A DNA stretch of 64,000 bases from Raoultibacter massiliensis (GTDB lineage Bacteria > Actinomycetota > Coriobacteriia > Coriobacteriales > Eggerthellaceae): contig NZ_LT962671.1 in the NCBI RefSeq assembly GCF_900199545.1, positions 1,042,814-1,106,813 of the forward strand. The letters run 5' to 3'. A program made the translations under genes and the position numbers. The first letter of the stretch is position 1. Each line of letters begins with the position of its first letter. The notes below the pieces were generated by a model that made no database searches, was not told the origin of the DNA, and worked only from the letters and a program-made list of their open reading frames with translations. This document shows positions 17,109 through 25,278 of the stretch, piece by piece.

Positions 17109-17253
17109 GAACCCCGCTTCGCCAGGCCTCCCTGCCAACGAAGCGTCGATCGACGCTTCGGCCTGGAAATCCCATAGCCGCAAGAAAGCGCTCGTCCGTG
17201 CATTCGGGCAATGCCGCTATCGTTTTGCCTGACCGTTTTTATTCAATTTTAAG

Positions 17254-17259
17254 TATAGT
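17254..17259 (+). promoter_or_regulatory. Putative -10 element of the nap operon
   Basis: TATAGT at 17254-17259 in an AT-rich patch. A -35 candidate of the form CTGACC (17229-17234) is 19 bases upstream and weak. The nap start is about 100 bases downstream, leaving a leader that contains the NarL-like palindrome. Confidence 0.4.
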
Positions 17260-17268
17260 AATAAACCC

Positions 17269-17284
17269 TACCCGATGAAGGGTA
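17269..17284. promoter_or_regulatory. NarL/NarP-like 7-2-7 operator before napG
   Basis: TACCCGA, two bases (TG), then AAGGGTA: an inverted pair of heptamers with the 2-base spacing known for NarL and NarP sites. TACCC/GGGTA is perfectly symmetrical. A further TACCTTG follows in direct orientation at 17288-17294. The operon's neighbour is a NarL-type response regulator (22109-22759), which makes this a plausible site for it. Confidence 0.5.
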
Positions 17285-17357
17285 TTTTACCTTGCAAGTC
17301 CCGTAATCCCCCCGATTGCCTGCCGTTTCCTCTGGATGCACGATTGCAGGAGACGAA

Positions 17358-17969
17358 ATGGGGGTGATCATGAATTTCTCGAAATACGTGCCATATGCCG
17401 CAGCAGCGCTGTTTGGCGTGCAAGCCGTATCCCTTATCGTCCGCCCGACCGACGAAATCGTCAGGCCGCCCGGTGCACAGGGCGAGCGAGATTTTTCGTC
17501 TCGCTGCGTCAAGTGCGGCAGATGCGTGCAAGCCTGCCCGTATGCGGCAATCGTGCCCGCAGGCCAAAACGCAGGATCGGCGGTCGGCTCACCGACACTC
17601 GACCTGCGCAACCAAGCGTGCAGGCTCTGCCGCGATTTCCCCTGCATCGAAGCATGTCCCACCGACGCCCTGCGCGACGTTTCCGCCATCGAAGATGTCG
17701 ACATGGGCTACGCAGTCGTGAACGAGGATCTCTGCATAGCGCTTCAAGGCATGCGCTGCGAAGTGTGCTACCGCGCATGCCCCCTGATAGACCGTGCAAT
17801 CACCATAGATTACCGCCTTCGCGAAGGCGACTCCATCCATTCGGTGTTCGCACCGATCATCGACCAGGATCAATGCGTCGGCTGCGGCCTGTGCGTCGAG
17901 AGATGCGTGGTCGACGAGCCGGAGGTCGCCATCAAAGTCGTGTGCGGCGAAGATGCGCGAGACGCTTGA
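17358..17969 (+). CDS. napG: NapG-type four-cluster ferredoxin of nitrate reductase
   Basis: Electron-transfer subunit that with NapH passes electrons from menaquinol to the nitrate reductase. The 203-residue protein has four [4Fe-4S] motifs: Cys50-53-56-60 (CVKCGRCVQACP), CRLCRDFPCIEACP, CIALQGMRCEVCYRACP and CVGCGLCVERC. The segment RPPGAQGERDFSSRC before the first cluster is characteristic of NapG. Family members usually carry a Tat signal. Here the N-terminus is a hydrophobic helix (10-28) without a twin arginine. The ATG chosen follows AGGAGA; a second ATG twelve bases on is possible. First gene of the operon. Confidence 0.88.
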   Translation: MGVIMNFSKYVPYAAAALFGVQAVSLIVRPTDEIVRPPGAQGERDFSSRCVKCGRCVQACPYAAIVPAGQNAGSAVGSPTLDLRNQACRLCRDFPCIEACPTDALRDVSAIEDVDMGYAVVNEDLCIALQGMRCEVCYRACPLIDRAITIDYRLREGDSIHSVFAPIIDQDQCVGCGLCVERCVVDEPEVAIKVVCGEDARDA

Positions 17970-17980
17970 CAGGGTATCTC

Positions 17981-17995
17981 CCCCGCTAGGCGGGG
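17981..17995 (+). other. Small stem-loop between napG and napA
   Basis: CCCCGC (17981-17986) pairs with GCGGGG (17990-17995) over a three-base loop in the 72-base gap. It could affect mRNA stability or napA translation level. No T-run follows, so it is unlikely to be a full terminator. Confidence 0.4.
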
Positions 17996-18041
17996 CAAGT
18001 ATACAGGCAGTGCAAACAAGACAAGTGGGAGGATAAGCGGT

Positions 18042-20597
18042 ATGGAAATTTCCAGACGAGAATTCGTGAAGGCGACAGCCGTTGCCCTAGCGACCGCAGC
18101 AGCCGGCGGCTCGCTGTCCATGCTCGTGGCATGCTCGGGCCAAGACGGGGGCACCGCAGCAGGAGGCGACACTCATAAATACAGCGCGGTCTGCCGCTTC
18201 TGCGGATGCGGATGCGGCGTGATCTGCGAAGTGAAGGACGGCCGGCTCATCTCGGTGACCGGAGATCCCGACAACCAATCGAACAAGGGGCTCAACTGCG
18301 TCAAGGGCTACTATCTCGCCAAGGTGCTCTACGGCGAGGATCGCCTGACTACGCCCCTCATCCGCGACGATTCCTCGACAAAGGGAACCGAAGCGGGGCT
18401 GCGCGAGGCGACATGGGACGAAGCGCTCGACCTCGTGGCCGCAAAGCTTAAGGAAACCTGGAAAAACGACAAATCGCGCCTTGCCTTCTGGGGTTCGGGA
18501 CAACAGCCCATCACCGAAGGCTACATCACCGCGAAGCTGTGGAAAGCGGGGCTGCTCTCCAACAACATCGACCCGAACGCCCGCCTGTGCATGGCAAGCG
18601 CCGTCGTCGGTTTCATGAACGTATTCCAAACCGACGAGCCGGCAGGCTGCTACACCGATCTCGATTACGCAGACGTCTTCGTCACCTGGGGTGCAAACAT
18701 GGCAGAGGCCCATCCGGTGCTCTATTCGCGCCTCACCGCCCGCAAGCTCAACGATCCGGGCGTGCAGCACTACGACCTCGGCACGCTGAAAACCCGCACG
18801 TCGACGAGCGCCGACAAGACGCTGATCTTCAAACCCGGCACCGACCTCGCCATCGCGAACTGCATAGCGAACTACCTCGTTGAAAACGAGCTCTACGATG
18901 CCGATTTCATCGAAGACCACCTCCAGTTCAAGGCAGGCACCGAAAACATCGGGAACGCCTACGAGGACGGCTACGACGCAAGCGACGTGGGTCAATCGGT
19001 CGACAAGGTGTGGAACATCGAATTCTCCGAATACGCCGAAATGCTCAAGCCCTACACCTTCGAGTACGTCTCCGAGCTTTCCGGCGTAGCCGTCGAAGAC
19101 CTCAAGGAGCTTGCCGAAGTCTTCGCCGATCCAAACAAGAAGGTCATGTCGCTTTGGACCATGGGCGTTAACCAGCACAACCGAGGCACCTGGATGAACC
19201 ACAACATCTACAACATCCACTTGCTCTCGGGCAAGATCGCCCAACCCGGCTGCGGTCCGTTCTCGCTTACCGGGCAGCCGACGGCATGCGGCACGGCGCG
19301 CGAGGTCGGAACGTTCTCCCACCGCCTGCCCGCCGATCTTCTTGTGGCCAACGCGCAGCATCGCCGCTACTCGGAAGCCATCTGGAACCTTCCCGAAGGC
19401 TATCTCGACGAGATCCAGAAACCCGGATTCCACACGGTTAAGATTTTCCGCGAGATGTCGAAGGGCAACATGGACTTCCTTTGGTCTGCCCACAACAACT
19501 GGGCCCAATCGATGCCGAACCTCACGAGATTCCTCGGTAAGGGCGAGCAAACGGGCATCTTCGACACGTTCATCGTCGTCAACGAAGTCTATCCTACCCT
19601 CTCGACGCAGTACGCCGATGTCGTGCTGCCCGCCGCCCTCTGGGTCGAACGCGAAGGCCAGTTCGGCAACGCCGAACGACGCACGGCAATCTTCGAGAAG
19701 GCCGTCGATCCTCCGGGGGAGGCGAAGTGGGATCTCTGGATCATTCTGCAGGTGGCAAGCCGCGTGCTCGAAGGCGAGAAAATCGACGGCGAAGATGCGT
19801 TCGATCGCCTGTTCGGCTTCGTCTGGGATAAAACCGCAGGCGATTTCAAGGGAGACTCCCGCCAAACAAACGCAGACATCTGGGAGGAGTACCGCACCTT
19901 CTCGAACCCCGATCTCAACGAGAAGGCAAAGGCCATCAACGACAATGCCTCCGGGGAGTTCGAAGGAAAGCTCAAGATGGAAGCGAAGCAGCTCGCACCC
20001 TATGAAGAGTATCTGACGAACCACGGCCTTACCTGGCCTGTGCGCGAAGTCGACGGCAAATGGCTTCCAACCATGTGGCGCTTCGCCAACGGATCGCAGG
20101 AAGAAGGCTTCGACGAGGTCGGCATCGCCCAATACGGCGAAGAGGGCCTTGCGGGCGGCATCAGTTTCTACAAGACGGCCAAGGGAAAGCCCTCCGTTGT
20201 GTTTCGTCCCTACGAACCACCGGCGGAAGAACCCGATGACGAATATCCCTTCTGGTTCTGCACGGGACGGCTGCTCGAGCACTGGCACACCGGCACGATG
20301 ACCCGCCGCATCCCCGAACTCGATCGCGCGCTTCCCGAAGCACAGCTCAACGTCCACCCTGACGACTGCGCGAAGATCGGCGTGTCCGACGGCGATCTCG
20401 TCCGCGTGAAATCGCGCCATGGCGAATTCGAGATTCGGGTTTCCACATCCGGCAGAACCGAACCTGCTCCCGGCGTCGTGTTCGCGCCGTTCTTCGCACA
20501 GGAAACCCTGATCAACCTTGCCGTCCACGATTACTACTGCCCGCTGTCGAAAGAGCCCGACTACAAGAAAACCTGCGTATCCATCGAGAAGGCGTAA
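18042..20597 (+). CDS. napA: Periplasmic-type nitrate reductase catalytic subunit
   Basis: Molybdenum bis-MGD enzyme reducing nitrate to nitrite outside the membrane. The 851 residues begin with a Tat signal (SRREFVK, Arg5-Arg6) that ends in lipobox MLVAC (Cys31), suggesting a lipid anchor in place of a free periplasmic protein. The [4Fe-4S] ligands are in CRFCGCGCG (Cys51, 54, 58) and Cys86. The Mo-ligating cysteine is Cys183 in NARLCMASAV, as in NapA. The C-terminal MopB domain includes FWFCTGRLLEHWHTGTMTRR, with YPTLSTQYADVVLP earlier. The ATG follows GGGAGG. Flanked by napG and napB in one operon. Confidence 0.96.
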   Translation: MEISRREFVKATAVALATAAAGGSLSMLVACSGQDGGTAAGGDTHKYSAVCRFCGCGCGVICEVKDGRLISVTGDPDNQSNKGLNCVKGYYLAKVLYGEDRLTTPLIRDDSSTKGTEAGLREATWDEALDLVAAKLKETWKNDKSRLAFWGSGQQPITEGYITAKLWKAGLLSNNIDPNARLCMASAVVGFMNVFQTDEPAGCYTDLDYADVFVTWGANMAEAHPVLYSRLTARKLNDPGVQHYDLGTLKTRTSTSADKTLIFKPGTDLAIANCIANYLVENELYDADFIEDHLQFKAGTENIGNAYEDGYDASDVGQSVDKVWNIEFSEYAEMLKPYTFEYVSELSGVAVEDLKELAEVFADPNKKVMSLWTMGVNQHNRGTWMNHNIYNIHLLSGKIAQPGCGPFSLTGQPTACGTAREVGTFSHRLPADLLVANAQHRRYSEAIWNLPEGYLDEIQKPGFHTVKIFREMSKGNMDFLWSAHNNWAQSMPNLTRFLGKGEQTGIFDTFIVVNEVYPTLSTQYADVVLPAALWVEREGQFGNAERRTAIFEKAVDPPGEAKWDLWIILQVASRVLEGEKIDGEDAFDRLFGFVWDKTAGDFKGDSRQTNADIWEEYRTFSNPDLNEKAKAINDNASGEFEGKLKMEAKQLAPYEEYLTNHGLTWPVREVDGKWLPTMWRFANGSQEEGFDEVGIAQYGEEGLAGGISFYKTAKGKPSVVFRPYEPPAEEPDDEYPFWFCTGRLLEHWHTGTMTRRIPELDRALPEAQLNVHPDDCAKIGVSDGDLVRVKSRHGEFEIRVSTSGRTEPAPGVVFAPFFAQETLINLAVHDYYCPLSKEPDYKKTCVSIEKA

Positions 20598-20606
20598 GGA
20601 GATACC

Positions 20607-20939
20607 ATGAAGAAGAGAGTCATCACGGCTTGCGTATGCCTTGCAGTAGTCGGATCGCTGGGCGTTTTCGCAGGCTGCTCGGAGCAGTCTTCCCCCGCAT
20701 CGCCTTCGGCTTCAGCAGCCGAAGGAGCGCCCGCACTGCAACCCGCCGATCATGACGGAAAGTTCGAGCGCGGAGGCTCCAGCATGTGCTACGGATGCCA
20801 CGGAAACGGATCGCTTGCAAATCCCCAGCTTACCGGTGCAACGATCATTCCCGAAGACCACTACGCCGATGGCAGCTACGATTCCAAGGCGCTCGACCCC
20901 GCGCGCGACCAATGCCTCACCTGCCACCCGGTTTCGTAA
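20607..20939 (+). CDS. napB: NapB-like diheme cytochrome c lipoprotein
   Basis: Small electron-transfer partner of NapA, 110 residues. It has a lipobox VFAGC (Cys24) after a basic-hydrophobic signal peptide, and two c-type heme motifs, CYGCH (60-64) and CLTCH (103-107). NapB of proteobacteria is longer and soluble; this is a short, membrane-tethered version. Assignment rests on the two hemes and its place directly after napA (nine bases). The cytochrome c maturation system must be encoded elsewhere. Confidence 0.85.
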   Translation: MKKRVITACVCLAVVGSLGVFAGCSEQSSPASPSASAAEGAPALQPADHDGKFERGGSSMCYGCHGNGSLANPQLTGATIIPEDHYADGSYDSKALDPARDQCLTCHPVS

Positions 20940-20961
20940 GGCCGCCAAGAAAGGAGCAATC

Positions 20962-21216
20962 ATGGTTATCTCAAGCCTTGTCGTCGATGCCGCCCCGGGA
21001 ACCGAACATTCCATCACCGAGCGACTCTTCGCAATCGAAGGCGTCGAAGTGCACAGCCAGGAAGAAAACCGCCTCGTCGTGACCATCGAGGCGGAAACGG
21101 TCGACGCGTCGCACGCCATCGCCAGCAGCTTCATCGAGATCGAAGGCGTCATGAACATCAATCTCGTCTATGCCAACTTCGAAGACGATCCGAGCCTCAG
21201 AAAGGTACAGGGCTAA
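20962..21216 (+). CDS. napD: NapD chaperone
   Basis: Cytoplasmic chaperone that binds the Tat signal of NapA and helps load the molybdenum cofactor before export. The 84-residue ferredoxin-like fold has the family features ISSLVVDAAPG at the start, IEGVEVHSQEENRLVVTIE in the middle and IEGVMNINLVYANFE at the end. AAAGGAG precedes the ATG. Only three bases separate it from napH. Confidence 0.9.
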   Translation: MVISSLVVDAAPGTEHSITERLFAIEGVEVHSQEENRLVVTIEAETVDASHAIASSFIEIEGVMNINLVYANFEDDPSLRKVQG

Positions 21217-21219
21217 ACC

Positions 21220-22107
21220 ATGAGCACGCAAGCACCGAACAGGCTCCCTCGCAAGCGCTGGCTTGCCGCCCGCAGAATCGTGCAGCTCTCGATGCTGCTC
21301 GCGTTCGCCGCGGCGGTTCTCGCGAGCGGATGGGGCCTGTTCGGGCTTGTGCAGGGCACTGACGATCCCCTCCCGACCCCAAGCGAAACGCCGCTGTACG
21401 GAACGCTCTCGTCATCCCATGTAGTCGGACTCGATCTCCTCGACCCCTTCGCCATGCTTCAGGTAGCCGCCGCATCGAAATCCCTCTCGCCCGATTGGCT
21501 TCTGCTCGCTCTTCCCGTCGTCATCCTGTATGCAGCCGTGCGCGGACGGGCATTTTGCGGATGGATATGCCCGGTCAACCTCTTGCTTGAAGGCGTCGAT
21601 TGGCTGCGCAAGAAGGCCGGCCTGGAGGTGGCCGAGCGAAGCGTTCCCCGCCATGCGAAGCTCTGGGTGGCGCTCGGCGTCATCGTCGCTTCGGCCGCAA
21701 CCTCGATACCCGTATTCGAAGCGTTCTCGCCGATCAGTGCCGTCAACAAGGGGATTCTGCTCGGAAGCGTTACGGGCCTATGGACGCTTGTCGCGGTAAT
21801 CGCCCTCGAGCTGTTCTGGACACATCGCGTCTGGTGCCGCGCGCTGTGTCCGCTCGGAGGATTCTACGAGGCCCTCGGCAGATTCGGCCTCGTCAACGTT
21901 CGCGTCGACCATGAAGCCTGCATCCACTGCGACGCCTGCAAAGAGGCTTGCCTGGCCGATCCCGAGATACTCCATCCCGCGCTCGCCAACCAGGCGGACT
22001 TCGTCTGCGCAGGCGACTGCATGGCATGCGGCCGATGCGTCGACGCGTGCCCGACCGAAGCGCTCTCGATCAAGGCAGGGTTCGACCACTACAGGGCGAA
22101 CCGCTGA
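21220..22107 (+). CDS. napH: NapH quinol dehydrogenase membrane subunit
   Basis: Membrane ferredoxin that oxidises menaquinol and works with NapG. The 295-residue protein has four predicted helices (about 22-45, 80-100, 145-165, 180-200), the cytosolic CxxxCP motifs CGWICP and CRALCP of the NapH/NosR family, and two C-terminal [4Fe-4S] motifs, CIHCDACKEAC and CMACGRCVDACP. With NapGH in the operon and no NapC, electrons probably go NapH-NapG-NapB-NapA. Its stop is one base from that of the convergent response regulator gene. Confidence 0.93.
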   Translation: MSTQAPNRLPRKRWLAARRIVQLSMLLAFAAAVLASGWGLFGLVQGTDDPLPTPSETPLYGTLSSSHVVGLDLLDPFAMLQVAAASKSLSPDWLLLALPVVILYAAVRGRAFCGWICPVNLLLEGVDWLRKKAGLEVAERSVPRHAKLWVALGVIVASAATSIPVFEAFSPISAVNKGILLGSVTGLWTLVAVIALELFWTHRVWCRALCPLGGFYEALGRFGLVNVRVDHEACIHCDACKEACLADPEILHPALANQADFVCAGDCMACGRCVDACPTEALSIKAGFDHYRANR

Positions 22108-22108
22108 T

Positions 22109-22759
22109 CTACACGTCGAGCAATTTGTGAGCCATCGCGTAGGCCACGAGATCAGCGCGCGTTTTGAGCCCGAGCTTCGCGTAGATCTTGCTCCGATGCG
22201 CCTCGACCGTTTTCACCGAAAGGAAGATCAGCTCCGATATCTCCTTGTTCGTGTAACCCTTCGCAAGCAGCTGGAGTATTTCAAGCTCCCGAGCGGAAAG
22301 CTTCTTGTACGAAACGTCGCTTCCCTCTTCCCCTTCACCCGCGAACAGCTGTTTCGTCAAGTTTGCAGCCATTTTGGGGTGGATGTAGGTTCCGCCTCGC
22401 ACAACCGATCTGATAGCGCCGAGAAGCTCTTCCGAACTCGAGTTCTTGAGCACGTAACCCGATGCGCCGCCCCGCAAGGTGAAGTAAAGGTATTCGGGCT
22501 CGGCGAACATGGTGACGATGACGATGCGCGTCGCAGGATGGTCCTTGGCAATGCGCTCGCAGGCCACGAGCCCGCTTTGCCCCGGAGGCATCGAGATGTC
22601 CATCAAGAGCACATCGGGCTTTTCCTTTCCGACGACTTCGTAGGCTTGCATGCCATCGGCAGCCTCGCCGACGACCGCCATCTCGGGATCCTGCTCGATG
22701 AGCATCTTGAATCCCGTTCGAACGATCTCGTGATCGTCTGCCAATGCTATGCGGATCAC
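22109..22759 (-). CDS. NarL-family response regulator
   Basis: DNA-binding response regulator of 216 residues. The receiver domain has the acidic pair Asp8-Asp9 and phosphoacceptor Asp54 (VLLMDISMP). A GerE helix-turn-helix lies at about 150-212 (LSARELEILQLLAKGYTNKEI, SVKTVEAHRSKIYAKL). The GTG start overlaps the stop of the upstream kinase gene by four bases (GTGA), so the two are coupled. Its position tail-to-tail with the nap operon and a NarL-like 7-2-7 palindrome before napG suggest that it controls nitrate reduction; this is inference. Confidence 0.93.
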   Translation of the reverse strand: MIRIALADDHEIVRTGFKMLIEQDPEMAVVGEAADGMQAYEVVGKEKPDVLLMDISMPPGQSGLVACERIAKDHPATRIVIVTMFAEPEYLYFTLRGGASGYVLKNSSSEELLGAIRSVVRGGTYIHPKMAANLTKQLFAGEGEEGSDVSYKKLSARELEILQLLAKGYTNKEISELIFLSVKTVEAHRSKIYAKLGLKTRADLVAYAMAHKLLDV

Positions 22760-23946
22760 AACGCCCCCTCATCCGTTCCCATAGGCGCGACAAGCGTAAC
22801 CGTCGTACCCTCTTCACCTGATTCTATCGTCAGCGTGGCTCCGATCAGAAGCGCGCGCTCCTTCATCCCCGGAAGTCCGCAACCCGATCCGCGTATCTCC
22901 GGCTCCTCGACGTCGAAACCGCAGCCGGCATCGGAAACCGACACGCGAAGCCATCCCCCTGCGCTTTCTATCGAAACGCCGATCCGGTCGGAATCGGAAT
23001 ACTTGCATGCGTTGAGCATCGCTTCCTGGCATATGCGGTACGCCTGCGTTTCCAGGGCCTGCGGAAACCGCTCGGTTGACAGCTCGCCTTCGAACACGAT
23101 TTCGGCGCCGTAGGTCCTCTCGAAGATCGCCGCTTGCGAACGCAGAGCCGACGCGAACCCCAGATGATCGAGCGCGGAGGGCCGCAACTCCACGGTGATG
23201 TTATGCAACTCGTCGAGGATCCTCTCGATGTTCGCCCCCGCCTCGTCGATAAGCGCTCTTTCCTCGGCGCCCATGCTCATATCGCGAAGGCGCTTGAGGG
23301 AAAACGAAACCGACCACAGCTCCTGCGCGATCCCGTCATGAAGCTCGCGCGATATCCGCTTGCGCTCGTCTTCTTGCGCGCCGATGATACGCGTGATTTC
23401 AGAATGGGGAATCGGAGCGCCGCTCTTCGCCGGCCTTTTCTCCTCCACGATCTTCTCGAAATTCATGAAGCCTTCGGAAACGACTTCGAGATCGCACAGC
23501 GCGTCGCCCAAATCGTCTATCATCTGCTGGTATACAGCAACGTGGTTTGGTTCGACCGAGCGAAACGCAGCGAGCAGCGATCCGACCACCCGCCCGTTCT
23601 TTTTGAGCGGCAAAGCGCAGAAGCTCCTCAAATCCTCGGCGAACACGATGGGATACGACGAGTACTCCTGGGGATCGATCTCCTCGTCGATATCGGTGAA
23701 GAGCATCGGCTTCCCCGATTTGATCACGATGCCGCCGATGCCGTGGCCGGGAGCGAGCACGATGCGCTTGTGTCGCTCGCCCGTGGCGCCGGCGCTGTAT
23801 ATCCACTTGAGAGGCGCTCCGACGAAAGCGGTCAAGCCGATGGCAACGAAATCGAAGCTGTAGCGCCTGCGCAGCTCTCCGACCGCATCCGTGTACACGG
23901 CATACCCGCCGGCAAGCGTTTCTTCCGGAAAATTCGATGCGGTCAT
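22756..23946 (-). CDS. Soluble GAF-domain histidine kinase
   Basis: Sensor kinase of 396 residues with no membrane helix. An N-terminal GAF domain (about 15-160, ending in the RSFCALPLKKNGRVVGSLL strand pair) is followed by a HisKA_3 dimerisation domain with His203 in EDERKRISRELHDGIAQ and a HATPase_c domain (NACKYSDSD, GCGLPGMKERA). It resembles NarX/NreB-type kinases in the catalytic half. The signal is unknown: nitrate, redox state or NO bound in the GAF domain are candidates given the nap operon beside it. The ATG has GGAGG seven bases upstream. Confidence 0.9.
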   Translation of the reverse strand: MTASNFPEETLAGGYAVYTDAVGELRRRYSFDFVAIGLTAFVGAPLKWIYSAGATGERHKRIVLAPGHGIGGIVIKSGKPMLFTDIDEEIDPQEYSSYPIVFAEDLRSFCALPLKKNGRVVGSLLAAFRSVEPNHVAVYQQMIDDLGDALCDLEVVSEGFMNFEKIVEEKRPAKSGAPIPHSEITRIIGAQEDERKRISRELHDGIAQELWSVSFSLKRLRDMSMGAEERALIDEAGANIERILDELHNITVELRPSALDHLGFASALRSQAAIFERTYGAEIVFEGELSTERFPQALETQAYRICQEAMLNACKYSDSDRIGVSIESAGGWLRVSVSDAGCGFDVEEPEIRGSGCGLPGMKERALLIGATLTIESGEEGTTVTLVAPMGTDEGAL

Positions 23947-24093
23947 ACCCCTGCCTCCAACGTCCGATCAACGATCTCTTCCCATGATACCATTTGGAGC
24001 TTGACCGTGCGGAACCATATGGGCTGGTCTAGACGGTGCTCGACGGCATAGCGCAGCAATCCAAGCGCATCTGCGTTTTCGGAGCGGACAAAT

Positions 24094-24113
24094 AAAAAAC
24101 GCCCGAAGGCGTT
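24094..24113 (-). terminator. Terminator of the tRNA-Gly/tRNA-Cys unit
   Basis: AACGCC (24098-24103) pairs with GGCGTT (24108-24113); on the minus strand a run of six T residues follows. It lies 12 bases beyond the tRNA-Cys 3' end. Confidence 0.82.
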
Positions 24114-24124
24114 TGAAGGATTTT

Positions 24125-24198
24125 TGGAGGCGACGCCCGGATTCGAACCGGGGGTGAAGGCTTTGCAGGCCTCTGCCTTACCACTTGGCCACGTCGCC
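24125..24198 (-). tRNA. tRNA-Cys (GCA)
   Basis: The minus strand folds as a 74-base cloverleaf: acceptor GGCGACG/CGTCGCC, T-arm GGTTCGAATCC, anticodon GCA in the loop CTGCAAA, discriminator T, and encoded CCA. It follows tRNA-Gly on the same transcript. Confidence 0.97.
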
Positions 24199-24264
24199 AT
24201 GCGTGCATCTTCATCGAAAAAGGCCGGCCATACACAGTTATGAATGACCGGCCCGAATCTACGA

Positions 24265-24340
<76 letters not shown>

Positions 24341-24353
24341 AACGCAAGGAGAT

Positions 24354-24382
24354 ATGATACTGAAACCCAGGGGTGAGCGCAA
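24354..24382 (-). promoter_or_regulatory. Promoter of tRNA-Gly/tRNA-Cys
   Basis: On the minus strand TTGCGC (24382-24377) and TATCAT (24359-24354) are 17 bases apart, ending 13 bases before tRNA-Gly. Confidence 0.65.
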
Positions 24383-24428
24383 GCCCTTTTTTTGAAAAAA
24401 TCCTAGAGAAGTTTTTTTAAAATATCCT

Positions 24429-24456
24429 TTGCCAGAAGCGCTCAATCTGGTAGTAT
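24429..24456 (+). promoter_or_regulatory. Promoter of tRNA-Val
   Basis: TTGCCA (24429-24434) and TAGTAT (24451-24456) with a 16-base spacer, about 40 bases before the tRNA. Confidence 0.6.
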
Positions 24457-24498
24457 ATCCATTCGCTGGCGCGCAATGCATCTGCGCTGCGTCAAAGC

Positions 24499-24573
<75 letters not shown>

Positions 24574-24582
24574 TTTAAAAGC

Positions 24583-24619
24583 AAGCCGGAAGTCGAATCG
24601 ATTTCCGGCTTTTTCTTTT
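24583..24619 (+). terminator. Bidirectional terminator between tRNA-Val and the Nudix gene
   Basis: AAGCCGGAA (24583-24591) pairs with TTCCGGCTT (24603-24611), followed by a T-rich tail. On the other strand the stem is followed by TTGCTTTTAAA, so it can also serve the convergent Nudix gene. Confidence 0.85.
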
Positions 24620-24640
24620 CGTCCGATGCGGAAGCTCCCG

Positions 24641-25093
24641 TCAATGCAACTCGAACCAGCTGTTGCCCTCTTTGCCGGTGCGGTACATGAACTCCTGCAG
24701 CTCATCGGAATCGAATACCGCAAGGAGCTCTCGGAAATCGGGAACGAGCGGATACGAATCGATGTCTCCCCTCTTTATCCACCGCATCTTGCCCTCGGCG
24801 GAAGAAGAAAGCTCGCCTGAGAACTCGGAGGTCTTGAACAGAAGCGCGATGTAGCGCTCGTCTTCTTCCGATTGAAACTGCTTGACGCCGCACAGGCGGG
24901 GATGCTCTATGGTGAGTCCCGTTTCCTCCCATATCTCGCGCTTGACGGCCTCGACGAACGATTCTCCGCGCTCGACGTGCCCGCCTGGAAACGTCACGCC
25001 GGGCCAGTTTTCGGCAACGCGGTCTTGAAGGAGGATCTCGTCATCTTTGTAAACCATGCAAAGCACGGTCACGATCGCTTGCTCGCTGGCCAT
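24641..25093 (-). CDS. Nudix hydrolase (8-oxo-dGTP diphosphatase-like)
   Basis: A 150-residue Nudix enzyme, probably a nucleotide pyrophosphatase that cleans up oxidised or surplus nucleotides. The complete Nudix box spans residues 38-60: G38, E44, then REIWEETGL at 52-60, with the metal-binding glutamates Glu56 and Glu57. The ribosome site before the ATG is weak. No neighbour indicates a particular substrate. Confidence 0.92.
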   Translation of the reverse strand: MASEQAIVTVLCMVYKDDEILLQDRVAENWPGVTFPGGHVERGESFVEAVKREIWEETGLTIEHPRLCGVKQFQSEEDERYIALLFKTSEFSGELSSSAEGKMRWIKRGDIDSYPLVPDFRELLAVFDSDELQEFMYRTGKEGNSWFELH

Positions 25094-25278
25094 GGCAACA
25101 CGCTTTCATCGGGTACGCGGCGGCTTTTCGCCCTGATTGCACCACTATACCATCGCCCGAATGGTCGGGTCCCAATCCCGAAAAACGGTAGAGAAACCGA
25201 TACCAACCTTACATGGGCGGCGCGCCTCACGACTTCGGGAGAGAACCGATCTCGTCTTGCAGTTGAAACCGATGTCGG

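Noticed and set aside
18087..20528. An 813-codon open frame on the minus strand opposite napA
   Set aside because: It is the antisense shadow of a high-GC gene: napA on the plus strand has full-length motifs, a ribosome site and operon context, while the antisense product shows none.
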